28,833 nucleotides of DNA from an uncultured Gammaproteobacteria bacterium (GTDB taxonomy: Bacteria; Pseudomonadota; Gammaproteobacteria; Halothiobacillales; Halothiobacillaceae), in the NCBI GenBank assembly GCA_938004235.1, contig CALKWL010000408.1:1-28833 (forward strand), in the 5' to 3' direction. This document shows, piece by piece, positions 1 to 7,296 of the stretch. A program made the position numbers and the translations under genes. The stretch's first letter is position 1. Each line of letters begins with the position of its first letter. The notes under the pieces are model-generated. The model was not told where the DNA came from, searched no databases, and saw nothing but the letters and a program-made list of their open reading frames with translations.

Positions 1-12
1 ATATTGACTGAC

Positions 13-46
13 GTGACTGGAGTTCAGACGTGTGCTCTTCCGATCT
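13..46 (+). other. Illumina TruSeq adapter contamination
   Basis: These 34 bases match the Illumina TruSeq read-2 adapter, ending in the familiar CTCTTCCGATCT. Translated in one plus frame they give the peptide TGVQTCALPI, a well-known adapter artefact in protein databases. Genomic sequence, the interior of rmuC, starts right after it at position 47. Bases 1-12 before the adapter are probably also library-derived. No biological feature should be called across 1-46. Confidence 0.97.
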
Positions 47-891
47 TCCAGGATCATTTCGCCCCACATGCCCTGCGTTTTGCGCTCGCCCTTGAGGGCG
101 CGGGTCAAGCTTTCGGCTTCATGCCCAAGGCGGGTGTTCATTTCGGCCAGGCGTTTGAGTTCTTCGCGCAGGGCATGGCGTTCGCGTGCTTCCTGACCGT
201 AGCTCTCTTCGACCTTTTTCTGGAACTCGCTTAGACGATCACGTAACGGGCTCAGAAGTTGGCCGATCTGGCTTTGGTTGTGTTCGGTAAAACGCTGGGT
301 TTTTTCTTCCAGAATTTCACTCGCCAGCACTTTGAACTGTTCGCTGAGCTGGGTCTTGGCTTCAAGCAGCAGAGTCAGCTTTTCCTGCGCTTGCTCGCGT
401 TCGGCGGCAAGTTGGGTTTGCACCTGGGTGAGGTTTTCGCGGCTACGGTCGCGCTCGTGCGTGGTTTCCAGTAGGGTACGCTCGGTGCCCTCCATGCGCA
501 GGCGGAGCGGTTCAAGCTCGGCCAGCAAGGCCGCTGCACGCTCACCCTGGGTGCGGCGCTCATGTTCGAGTGCGTCGAGTTGGCTGCGCAGGGTGGCCGT
601 TTCCTGCTCCAAGGGCGCAATTCGGCTGGCACGCTCATGCAGCATGGCGCGTTCGCCATTGAGCTGGTTAAGTGCATCGCGCAGTTGTTGGTTGTCGCTA
701 CTTAACACCTGACGTTCGCCCAGTTGTTCAGCAATTTCATTTTCAGCGGCGAGCAGGCGCTCGGTCAGGCGCGCTTCTAGTGCTTTGCTGCTGGCGCGCA
801 AAATCAGCCATGTGAGCAATGCGCCAAGCAAAAAGGCGGCGAGGGCGACGAGCATCACTTGCTGGTCGGGAGTGAGTTGGGTGTCAAGCAT
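47..891 (-). CDS. rmuC: RmuC family protein, N-terminal part (3' end cut by contig edge)
   Basis: About 281 codons of RmuC are present, read leftwards from ATG at 891 until the adapter at 46. RmuC proteins are membrane-anchored, nuclease-fold proteins linked to limiting recombination at inverted repeats. Residues about 12-32 form one N-terminal membrane segment. Residues about 35-235 are a long coiled coil rich in E, R, Q and L, as in the family. The last readable residues, LKGERKTQGMWGEMIL, are the conserved opening of the RmuC core domain, so the catalytic-like half is missing because the contig ends, not because of mutation. ATG at 855 is an alternative start, but it would cut into the membrane segment. 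No strong ribosome binding site is visible. Confidence 0.93.
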
Positions 892-906
892 CTTGGGTGT
901 TCATAC

Positions 907-958
907 GTAGGTGCGAATTCATTCGCACATGTCTTTGTGCGAATGAATTCGTACCTAC
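907..958. repeat. REP-like palindromic hairpin
   Basis: Two 22-nt arms at 907-928 and 937-958 are inverted copies with one mismatch, separated by 8 nt. Each arm contains GCGAATTCATTCGC preceded by GTAGG, which resembles the REP/BIME palindromes scattered in many gammaproteobacterial genomes. It fills most of the 81-nt gap between the HAD gene stop and the rmuC start, so it could also protect the 3' end of, or terminate, the upstream transcript. No T-tract follows. Confidence 0.8.
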
Positions 959-972
959 AGAGGGCTGTTTTT

Positions 973-1617
973 TCAAATCCAAGCGTGCAATTCCTCGGCG
1001 TGTTGTACCACCGCATCCGCGCCCCAGTCGTGCGGATTGTCGTCGCCTTGGATGTAACCAAAGGCGGCAGCAATCGACGGACTGCCTGCGGCACGGGCGG
1101 CATCAATGTCTCGTTTATGATCCCCCACCATCACGCATTCTTTGACGGACAAGCCGAGTAAGGCACAGGCATGGCGTACGGGCGCGGGGTCGGGCTTGTT
1201 CACCGGCAAAGTATCACCGCTGACAATGCACGGCGTGCGCAACCCCAGCCCCGCCAGGAGAGGCTCGGTCAAAAAGGCGGGTTTGTTGGTCACAACGCCC
1301 CAAGCGCGCCCCTGCTGACGCAGCGTGTCGAGAAACTCCGCCATGCCGGGGAAAAGCACGCTTTCCACACAAAGATGCGCAGCGTAAATGGCAAGATAAC
1401 GTTGACGCAAAACCTCCCGCTGTTCGGCTGCAAGCGTCTCGCCAAAACCCAGGCGAACCAGGGCGCCGGCGCCATGCGATACCCAGGGGCGAATCATTGC
1501 GTAAGGCAAGGCGGGCAAATCATTTTCCGTGCGCAGCCGATTGAGCGCTCCGGCCATGTCTGGTGCGGTATCAACCAAGGTGCCGTCGAGATCAAAAAGA
1601 AAAGCGGCCGGTTTCAT
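973..1617 (-). CDS. gph: HAD-superfamily phosphatase (phosphoglycolate phosphatase / MupP-like)
   Basis: This 214-residue protein has all four HAD motifs: DLDGT with nucleophile Asp9 and acid Asp11, Thr110 in TNKP, Lys141 in NKPDP, and Asp166/Asp170 in GDHKRD. The cap insertion after motif I is that of the Gph-like class. Such enzymes hydrolyse small phosphate esters, classically 2-phosphoglycolate. The C-terminal pattern GYI, then DNP, then WGAD resembles MupP, the MurNAc-6-phosphate phosphatase of peptidoglycan recycling, more than E. coli Gph, so the substrate is open. An upstream in-frame GTG at 1629 would add four residues; ATG at 1617 fits family N-termini. It lies between the cyclic-nucleotide-domain gene and rmuC on the same strand. 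Confidence 0.85.
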   Translation of the reverse strand: MKPAAFLFDLDGTLVDTAPDMAGALNRLRTENDLPALPYAMIRPWVSHGAGALVRLGFGETLAAEQREVLRQRYLAIYAAHLCVESVLFPGMAEFLDTLRQQGRAWGVVTNKPAFLTEPLLAGLGLRTPCIVSGDTLPVNKPDPAPVRHACALLGLSVKECVMVGDHKRDIDAARAAGSPSIAAAFGYIQGDDNPHDWGADAVVQHAEELHAWI

Positions 1618-1661
1618 GCCTCGCTTCACAAGCGGCTTTGGAGAAAATTTCAGCGCGTCAG

Positions 1662-2144
1662 TCAGAATCGACTACCGCTTTGAATGTATTGCGTCATCTG
1701 GGTGCACTGACTGTTCATGCGAATCATGATGCCGCGAATGCTGCGCACGATGGCGCGCATGACGTGGTAGACCATGAAAGGATGATCCTTGATTAAACGC
1801 TCAAGGTTTTCACGGTGCAGGGCAAGCACGGTGGCATCGCCCACGGCACGCAGGGTGGCACTATGCGGTTTGCCGTCCAGAAAGCCGGATTCGCCCGCCA
1901 AATCACCCTGACTGAGAATATGCAGCGTGTCGGCAAAACCGCGCCCGCTGTCTTTGTTCACGGCCAGACGGCCATCGAGAATGACGTACAGCTCGTGATG
2001 CGACTCACCTTCGCGAAAGAGAAGCTCGCCGCTGGAAACATGACGCACCGTACATACCTGTGCGAGCGTGTTGCACTCCAGTTCAGTCAATTCCGCGCCG
2101 AGTAGGGTTTTGCGCAAGTCGTTACCGGTGATGGGGAGCTGCAT
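1662..2144 (-). CDS. stand-alone cyclic nucleotide-binding domain protein
   Basis: The protein has 160 residues. Residues about 10-120 form one cyclic-nucleotide-binding beta barrel of the CRP/PKA type, with a GELLFREGE strand pair (39-47), YVILDGRLAV (53-62) and a phosphate-binding cassette around 80-98. The remaining 40 residues are helical, with no helix-turn-helix or catalytic domain, so it is not a CRP-type regulator. The cassette keeps Gly84-Glu85 but has His94 where cAMP binders normally have Arg, so ligand binding may be altered. The start is ATG 2144, because GAAGGTGA lies just upstream as a ribosome binding site; a TTG at 2159 would place the start on that site. Partner and function are unknown. 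Confidence 0.82.
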   Translation of the reverse strand: MQLPITGNDLRKTLLGAELTELECNTLAQVCTVRHVSSGELLFREGESHHELYVILDGRLAVNKDSGRGFADTLHILSQGDLAGESGFLDGKPHSATLRAVGDATVLALHRENLERLIKDHPFMVYHVMRAIVRSIRGIMIRMNSQCTQMTQYIQSGSRF

Positions 2145-2255
2145 GGGCGTCACCTTCAATGAGCATGGTTAGAAAACAAAATAAATCGGCTTCCTTGCCG
2201 GACGCGACGGCGGCCACAGGCGCACCGTCTGGAGTATCAAGCCAAAAACGTACTG

Positions 2256-2417
2256 CTTGCCAAGTTGCTGAAATACTAAATTTCAGTAGCCTGGCAAGGC
2301 GGGGCATGGATGTCCCGCACGCAAATCAATCACGCAAGTGATTGATTTGTCGCGATCGAGTCTGGGCATATACCGGACTCGATCGGGCTGAAAAACTCAT
2401 GGATGAGTTTTTCAGCC
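2256..2417 (+). repeat. five-hairpin intergenic cassette, copy A
   Basis: Five hairpins stand in a row. Hairpin a has an outer stem CTTGCCA/TGGCAAG (2256-2298) around CTGAAAT/ATTTCAG. Hairpin b is 2299-2318, with apex CATGGATG. Hairpin c is CAAATCAATCAC/GTGATTGATTTG (2322-2349). Hairpin d is CGATCGAGTC/GACTCGATCG (2353-2385). Hairpin e is a 15-bp stem at 2386-2417 with apex CATGGATG. It occupies most of the 278-nt gap between ppiC and the cyclic-nucleotide-domain gene. Hairpin e sits 5 nt beyond the ppiC stop and probably works as its terminator. The rest of the gap (2145-2255) shows nothing clear. Confidence 0.8.
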
Positions 2418-2422
2418 TCCAG

Positions 2423-3346
2423 TTACTTCTTCTCGGCAGGCGCCGCTTCAGCGGGGGCGGCTGGGGCAGCAGGCGCTGCTTCAGCAGGCTTGGCCGCGGG
2501 CTCAGCCGCCTTCTTGATCTCAACCTTGGCCGCAGCTCGCGTATCGTTCACCAGCTTCTCAACCGCTTTTTGCTGCATCATGCCTTCGACTTGCGGCTTG
2601 ACGGCTTCAAAGGCGGGCGGTGGAACCTCGCGGGTTTCTTCCAGCTTGATAATGTGCCAGCCGAATTGCGACTTGACTGGCTCCTTGGTGGTTTCGCCCG
2701 GCTTGAGGGCGCTCGCCGCCGCCGAGAACTCGGGAACCATCATGCCCGCTTCAAACCAGCCTAGATCGCCGCCCTGATCCTTGGAGCCGGGGTCAGTGGA
2801 GTAGGTCTTGGCCAGCTCGGCGAAATTACCGCCTTCACTGAGCTTCTTCTGGATTTCCTTGGCCTGCTCTTCATTTTCAACCAGGATATGCGCCGCCTTC
2901 ATTTCCTGTTTCTTGGGCAGCTTGGTGACCAGCTCGTCATATTCTTTCTTCAGCTGCTCGTCGGTAAACTTCATGTCCTTCATCATGCGCTTGACCAGGT
3001 GGTTGGCCAGAATGCTTTCCTTGGCGCGCTCAATTTCGGACTGAATGGCAGCTTCTTTGGCCAGACCATCGGCTTCGGCTTTTTGCGCCAGGGCTTTGAG
3101 TTCGATGAGCTGATTGAGGATCGCGTCATCCCCCCCGGTCTGAGCTTGCGGCGGCAGCTGCAACTTGATCGCATTGAATTCTTCCACCGTGATGGTGTCG
3201 CCATTCACAATCGCCAGCACATCTTTTTGCTCAACCGGCGCCGCCGTGCTCACCGGCGCTTTTTCCGGCGTCGAGTCCTGTCCGCAGCCGGCAAGCAGCA
3301 AGGTGGCCGTGATGGCGAGAATCAAAGGCTTTTTCAGCAGGTTCAT
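2423..3346 (-). CDS. PpiC/PrsA-type peptidyl-prolyl isomerase lipoprotein
   Basis: This 307-residue lipoprotein is a predicted periplasmic foldase. It has a signal peptide ending in the lipobox LAGC, with Cys21 as the lipidated residue. A SurA/PrsA-like helical N-terminal region covers about 42-145, and one parvulin domain lies at about 148-240 with AHILV (152-156), GGDLGWF (192-198) and FGWHIIKL (228-235). The C-terminal tail, about 276-307, is almost only Ala, Pro, Glu and Lys and is probably disordered. AAGGA lies upstream of ATG 3346. It follows yciI by 33 nt and is likely cotranscribed with yciB-yciI, a common beta/gammaproteobacterial arrangement. Its client proteins cannot be told from sequence. 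Confidence 0.92.
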   Translation of the reverse strand: MNLLKKPLILAITATLLLAGCGQDSTPEKAPVSTAAPVEQKDVLAIVNGDTITVEEFNAIKLQLPPQAQTGGDDAILNQLIELKALAQKAEADGLAKEAAIQSEIERAKESILANHLVKRMMKDMKFTDEQLKKEYDELVTKLPKKQEMKAAHILVENEEQAKEIQKKLSEGGNFAELAKTYSTDPGSKDQGGDLGWFEAGMMVPEFSAAASALKPGETTKEPVKSQFGWHIIKLEETREVPPPAFEAVKPQVEGMMQQKAVEKLVNDTRAAAKVEIKKAAEPAAKPAEAAPAAPAAPAEAAPAEKK

Positions 3347-3379
3347 ACAATTACATCCTTTAAAGTTAAAACGTGGGGT

Positions 3380-3709
3380 TCAGGCTGAAGAGGTTGATAG
3401 GGTTGATTCGGGCATAAACACACCCTTCCATGGATGAATGTGCATATCCCGATACACGCCGGCATGAACATACGGATCATCCGCAGCCCAGGCACGCGCT
3501 TCGTCAATCGACGCAAAATCCGCGAGAACCAGGCTTCCGACCATACGGGCATTGCCGGGTTCCGCGGACTCGGGCAAGGGACCTGCCAGCAGCAGACGCC
3601 TGGAATCGCGCAAGACTTGCAAACGCGCCAGGTGCGCTGGTCGCGCCAAGTCGCGTTTTTCCATGCTTTCAACATGGTCGAGAGCGTAAATCATATACCA
3701 CATCGTCAT
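3380..3709 (-). CDS. YciI family protein
   Basis: A 109-residue YciI-like ferredoxin-fold protein. The family signature is clear: MIYALDH near the start, RPAHLARL, LLAGPLPE, and DPYVHAGVY with the conserved Asp-Pro and a His. YciI proteins are small, often dimeric and of uncertain enzymatic role; the conserved His/Asp pair has led to suggestions of catalysis. The start is ATG 3709, which overlaps the yciB stop in an ATGA arrangement and has AAGGA just upstream inside yciB, implying translational coupling. A longer reading frame upstream exists but lies inside yciB. A second ATG at 3703 is possible. Confidence 0.9.
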   Translation of the reverse strand: MTMWYMIYALDHVESMEKRDLARPAHLARLQVLRDSRRLLLAGPLPESAEPGNARMVGSLVLADFASIDEARAWAADDPYVHAGVYRDMHIHPWKGVFMPESTLSTSSA

Positions 3710-4269
3710 GAATCCTTGTTGGAGGCCGCAGCCTCGCCGTCCAGCATGGTCGCATGTTTCGCCAGCCACAATCCTTGCGCCAGCATAAACACAAAAGTCA
3801 GCCCCATAAGTCCAAAGAGTTTGAAATCAACCCACACGGCTTCGCTAAAGTTGTAAGCGACATACAAATTCAATCCGGCCAGTGCGATAAAAAAGCTCAC
3901 CCAGGCAAGATTGACCTGCCGCCATATCGCTTGCGGCGCACTCATCAGGCTGCCCATCATACGCTCGACCAGCGTTTTGTCGCCGACGAACTGACTGCCC
4001 AGAAACACGGCTGCGAACAAGGCATAAAGAATGCTGGGCTTCCACATGATGAACAGCGGATTTTGCAGCCAGAGCGTCGCGCCGCCAAACACTACGATCA
4101 AGCCGAGTGAGACAAGCTGCATCGGCTCGATTTTCCGCGTGCGCCACCAGGTGAAGGCGACGAGAATCAGGCTGGCGACAATGGCAACGGCCGTGGCAAC
4201 ATAAATCCCGGAGGTCTTGTAGGCCACAAAAAACAGGATAATCGGTAGGAAATCGAAAAATAATTTCAT
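3706..4269 (-). CDS. yciB: YciB inner membrane septation protein A
   Basis: The 187-residue protein begins MKLFFDFLPIILFF, the classic YciB/IspZ opening, and has about five hydrophobic membrane segments with conserved WKP and NLYVAY stretches. YciB is an inner-membrane protein connected with cell envelope synthesis and septation, often found with YciA/YciI neighbours as here. The start is ATG 4269; forty more upstream codons are open but do not resemble the family and enter the spacer. No strong ribosome binding site is seen. Its last codons contain the ribosome binding site of yciI. The promoter must lie in 4270-4540, the divergent spacer that also holds cassette B. Confidence 0.92.
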   Translation of the reverse strand: MKLFFDFLPIILFFVAYKTSGIYVATAVAIVASLILVAFTWWRTRKIEPMQLVSLGLIVVFGGATLWLQNPLFIMWKPSILYALFAAVFLGSQFVGDKTLVERMMGSLMSAPQAIWRQVNLAWVSFFIALAGLNLYVAYNFSEAVWVDFKLFGLMGLTFVFMLAQGLWLAKHATMLDGEAAASNKDS

Positions 4270-4351
4270 GAAGCGTGCGGATGGGCGTACAAAAGTAAAA
4301 GGTGCGCTATGGTAAACGCAGCGAGCAGCGCGGTCACCTTTGCCGCATACT

Positions 4352-4498
4352 TGACAGCGTGTTGAAACCACGCTGTCAGTGCAAGCCATGGATGGCTTGC
4401 ACGCAGATCAATCACTTGACGTGATTGATCTGCGAAGTCCGTCGCGGGCGTGCACCGCGACGCGGCTTGTTGAAAAGGGCAGGAATGCCCTTTTCAAC
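4352..4498 (+). repeat. five-hairpin intergenic cassette, copy B
   Basis: This is the cleanest copy. Hairpin a is TGACAGCGTG/CACGCTGTCA (4352-4378). Hairpin b is an 11-bp stem at 4379-4402 with apex CATGGATG. Hairpin c is GCAGATCAATCAC/GTGATTGATCTGC (4403-4433). Hairpin d is GTCGCGG/CCGCGAC (4441-4461). Hairpin e is GTTGAAAAGGGC/GCCCTTTTCAAC (4469-4498), which can terminate in both directions. It lies between divergent yciB and yciO, 42 nt before the yciO start, so here it cannot serve as an ordinary 3' terminator for either neighbour. The order and apices match copy A, but the stem sequences differ. Confidence 0.85.
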
Positions 4499-4540
4499 AT
4501 CCCTCAAGCCTCAGTTACGCCTTCCAGAAAGACACCCAAC

Positions 4541-5173
4541 ATGCCGCGCATCCTCAATCTACATCCCGACAACCCGCAGGCTCGTCTGATCGCGCAGGCG
4601 GTTGAGGTTATCCAGCGCGGCGGAATCGTTGCGCTGCCTACTGACTCCGGCTATGCGCTGGGCTGCGCCTTGGGCGATAAAACCGCCATGGAACGGATTC
4701 GCACGATTCGCGAGCTGGACGACAAGCATTATTTCACCCTGATGGTGCGCGATCTTTCGGAAATCTCGGTGTATGCGCGGGTGGACAACGTCGCCTACCG
4801 TTTCTTGCGCCAGTACACGCCCGGCGCGTACACCTTCATTCTTCCGGCGAGCCATGAAGCGCCGCGCCGCTTACAACACCCCAAGCGCAAAACCGTGGGC
4901 TTGCGTATACCTGAACACCCGCCGACGCAGGCCTTGCTGCATGCCTTGGGTGAGCCGCTGCTCTCCAGTACGCTGATTCTTGCGGGCGATCACGAACCCC
5001 TGTGCGATCCGGACGACATCAAAGCGCGTGTCGGCAAGCGCCTGGATATGATTCTCGATGTAGGCTTTTGCGCCGACCAACCGACCACGGTCATTGATAT
5101 GGCAGGCGATCAGATGCGACTGGTACGCCATGGTCGGGGCGAGGTTCCGGCGGGCGTGCTTGAGCCCGATTGA
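4541..5173 (+). CDS. yciO: YciO, Sua5/YrdC-family protein
   Basis: The 210-residue protein aligns from end to end with E. coli YciO as I recall it: ILNLHPDNPQ at the start, PTDSGYALGC (about 31-40), the FTLMVRDLSE stretch, and PTTVIDM near the C-terminus. It has the YrdC/Sua5 fold used by threonylcarbamoyl-AMP synthases for the t6A modification of tRNA. YciO is the paralogue of TsaC and its physiological role is less certain. The start is ATG 4541; a 54-codon upstream extension is open only because it reads through cassette B. The site-2 protease gene follows after 18 nt, so both are probably in one operon with scpA and scpB. Confidence 0.92.
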   Translation: MPRILNLHPDNPQARLIAQAVEVIQRGGIVALPTDSGYALGCALGDKTAMERIRTIRELDDKHYFTLMVRDLSEISVYARVDNVAYRFLRQYTPGAYTFILPASHEAPRRLQHPKRKTVGLRIPEHPPTQALLHALGEPLLSSTLILAGDHEPLCDPDDIKARVGKRLDMILDVGFCADQPTTVIDMAGDQMRLVRHGRGEVPAGVLEPD

Positions 5174-5191
5174 TTTTTTGAAGGATGTGTT

Positions 5192-5845
5192 ATGGATTTT
5201 AATCTGATCCAAAAATTCAGCATCTGGGTGCTGCCGGTACTGTTTGCCATAACCGTGCATGAGGCCGCGCACGGTTATGCGGCGCGATTTTTTGGCGACT
5301 CGACGGCAGCCAGTCTAGGACGCCTGTCGCTTAATCCTCTCAAGCATATCGACCCAGTGGGTACGATTGTTTTACCGATCGTCACCTTTTTTATCGGCGG
5401 CTTCGTGTTCGGCTGGGCCAAGCCGGTGCCGGTGGACATGCGCAATCTGCGCAACCCGCGCGTTGACATGGCCTGGGTGGCGATGGCAGGGCCCGCATCC
5501 AATTTTGCCATGGCGGTATTCTGGGCGTTGATGATGGCCTTGGGACAATGGCTGGCCGGGCATGGCCTGGGGGATTTTGCCCTGCCCCTGGTGTTGATGG
5601 GACAGGCCGGCGTGTTTATCAACCTGCTGCTGATGCTGTTCAACTTGCTCCCCATTCCGCCGCTGGATGGCGGTCGGGTGCTGGTTAGCCTGCTACCGCC
5701 GCGCATGGGAATGCAGGTGGCGCGCATCGAGCCATTCGGCTTCGTACTCCTGCTGGCACTGATGTTTACCGGCGTGTTGTGGACGCTGCTCGGCCCCGTT
5801 CTGTCGGGTATGACGCAATGGATGACGGGATTTGTGCTGCCTTGA
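5192..5845 (+). CDS. site-2 protease family (M50) membrane protein
   Basis: The 217-residue integral membrane protein has an HEAAH zinc motif (His23, Glu24, His27) in the first membrane segment and the third zinc ligand Asp159 in PIPPLDGGRV, the hallmarks of compact M50 intramembrane metalloproteases. About five to six hydrophobic segments are visible and there is no PDZ domain. It belongs to the short stand-alone group commonly found next to scpA/scpB in proteobacteria; substrates are unknown. AAGGATG lies seven bases upstream of ATG 5192. Its stop overlaps the region where scpA starts, indicating one transcript. Confidence 0.92.
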   Translation: MDFNLIQKFSIWVLPVLFAITVHEAAHGYAARFFGDSTAASLGRLSLNPLKHIDPVGTIVLPIVTFFIGGFVFGWAKPVPVDMRNLRNPRVDMAWVAMAGPASNFAMAVFWALMMALGQWLAGHGLGDFALPLVLMGQAGVFINLLLMLFNLLPIPPLDGGRVLVSLLPPRMGMQVARIEPFGFVLLLALMFTGVLWTLLGPVLSGMTQWMTGFVLP

Positions 5846-6651
5846 ATTCACCCGTCTTTGATGCAGAGGATCGGAGCAAAAACGAGCGCGTCGCCCGCGT
5901 CGGGGAACAGCTGCTGCTCGACTTTCCCAAGGATTTGTACATCCCTCCGGATGCGCTGGCCGTCATGCTCGAAGCCTTCGAGGGGCCGCTGGACTTATTG
6001 CTCTACCTTATCCGCAAGCAAGACTTGGACATTCTGAACATCCCCATCGCCGAGGTCACGCGACAATACTTGCATTACATCGAAACCATGCAGGACTTGA
6101 AGCTGGAGCTGGCCGCTGAATATCTAGCCATGGCGGCATGGCTGGCAGAAATAAAGTCGCGCATGATGCTGCCGCGTCCGCCCAAGACCGATGAAGATGA
6201 AGTTGATCCGCGCATTGAACTGGTACGCCGTTTACAGGACTACGAACAATTACGCGCCGCAAGCCAGCGACTGGATGCTCTGCCGCGTATCGAGCGCGAT
6301 TTCATGCCTGCATCAGCTGCTTTGCCAGAGCTTGATGTAAGCATCGAACCACCCAGGGTGAGCATGGACGACTTGCTGGCCGCGTTGCGTAGCGCCTTGC
6401 AGCGCGCCGCCATGGTCGAACACCACCATATCCAGCGTGAAGCCGTCAGCCTGCGTGAGCGCATGGCGTTCATCGTGCAACGGGCAGCGCAAGGAGCCAT
6501 CACGCTTTACGCGGTTCTGCGCCCAGAGGAAGGGCGACGCGGCGTGGTGTTGAGCTTTCTTGCCGTGCTGGAGCTGCTCAAGGCCGGGACGATTGATGTC
6601 GAATATGAGATCGAAGGGCTGTTGCTGATTGCTGGAGCAGACACGCCATGA
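5818..6651 (+). CDS. scpA: segregation and condensation protein A (ScpA)
   Basis: ScpA is the kleisin of the SMC-ScpAB condensin, which organises and segregates the chromosome. The diagnostic N-terminal stretch AFEGPLDLLLYLIRKQDLDI is followed by AEYLAMAAWLAEIKSRMMLP, and the C-terminal winged-helix region ends with GTIDVEYEIEGL. The length, about 277 residues, is normal. The start is uncertain: ATG 5818 overlaps the protease gene by 28 nt, while TTG 5842 overlaps its stop codon directly and would also give a normal protein. The stop overlaps the scpB start as ATGA. No smc gene is in the window; many gammaproteobacteria with ScpAB use MukBEF or a distant SMC. Confidence 0.93.
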   Translation: MDDGICAALNSPVFDAEDRSKNERVARVGEQLLLDFPKDLYIPPDALAVMLEAFEGPLDLLLYLIRKQDLDILNIPIAEVTRQYLHYIETMQDLKLELAAEYLAMAAWLAEIKSRMMLPRPPKTDEDEVDPRIELVRRLQDYEQLRAASQRLDALPRIERDFMPASAALPELDVSIEPPRVSMDDLLAALRSALQRAAMVEHHHIQREAVSLRERMAFIVQRAAQGAITLYAVLRPEEGRRGVVLSFLAVLELLKAGTIDVEYEIEGLLLIAGADTP

Positions 6652-7166
6652 ACGATCTGCCCGCCCTGCTCGAAGCCTTACTGCTTGCTGCGGGTGAGCC
6701 CGTTTCACGCGCACGTCTGGCAGATATTCTTGGCAACGACGTGGATGGCGCCATGCTCGATCAAGCGCTTGGCACCCTGGCCGCAAACTATGCCGAGCGC
6801 GGCATCGAACTGGTCGAAGTCGCCAGCGGCCTACGTTTGCAAGCCCACCGTCGTTTCGCACCATGGCTGGTCAAACTGCACCCGCAAAAACCGCCGCGCT
6901 ACTCGCGTGCGATGCTGGAAACGCTGGCGCTGATTGCCTGGAAACAACCCTTGACCCGTGCGGAGATTGAAGCCATACGCGGCGTCTCGGTTAACCCGTC
7001 CATTCTGAAAACCTTGCAGGAGCGCGGCTGGATCAACAGCCTGGGACGCAAGGAAACGCCCGGGCGCCCAGAGCTTCTGGGTACCACGCCGCAGTTTCTG
7101 GATGATTTTGGCCTGCAAAGTCTGGATGAACTGGCACAGCGCCTGTTTCCGCAGCCTCCCGAGTGA
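6648..7166 (+). CDS. scpB: segregation and condensation protein B (ScpB)
   Basis: The 172-residue ScpB forms dimers of tandem winged-helix domains that bind the ScpA kleisin. The characteristic second winged helix reads LETLALIAWKQPLTRAEIE, followed by RGVSVNPSILKTLQERGWI and the GRPELLGTTPQFLDDFGL strand pair. The start ATG 6648 overlaps the scpA TGA by ATGA, so translation is coupled. The usual downstream partner rluB is not adjacent here; it lies 3.4 kb away on the other strand. The next 130 nt to pgm show no clear terminator, only a weak 4-bp GCGG/CCGC dyad near 7230. Confidence 0.94.
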   Translation: MNDLPALLEALLLAAGEPVSRARLADILGNDVDGAMLDQALGTLAANYAERGIELVEVASGLRLQAHRRFAPWLVKLHPQKPPRYSRAMLETLALIAWKQPLTRAEIEAIRGVSVNPSILKTLQERGWINSLGRKETPGRPELLGTTPQFLDDFGLQSLDELAQRLFPQPPE

Positions 7167-7296
7167 AAACAGAAGTAAGAAGGGTGAAAAAGCATCCACG
7201 CCACAGTCGCCTGTGCAGAACAGCCATCAAGCGGTAATCTTCCGCCATTAGCCTGACGCGATTTTTTAAGACCACGACCCAACGAGGAAAAACACC

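Noticed and set aside
2256..2417. CRISPR array
   Set aside because: The repeats are palindromic, differ from one another and have no regular direct repeat-spacer pattern; no cas genes are present.
4379..4540. An N-terminal extension of YciO
   Set aside because: The 54 extra codons read through cassette B, and E. coli YciO begins at the position equivalent to ATG 4541.
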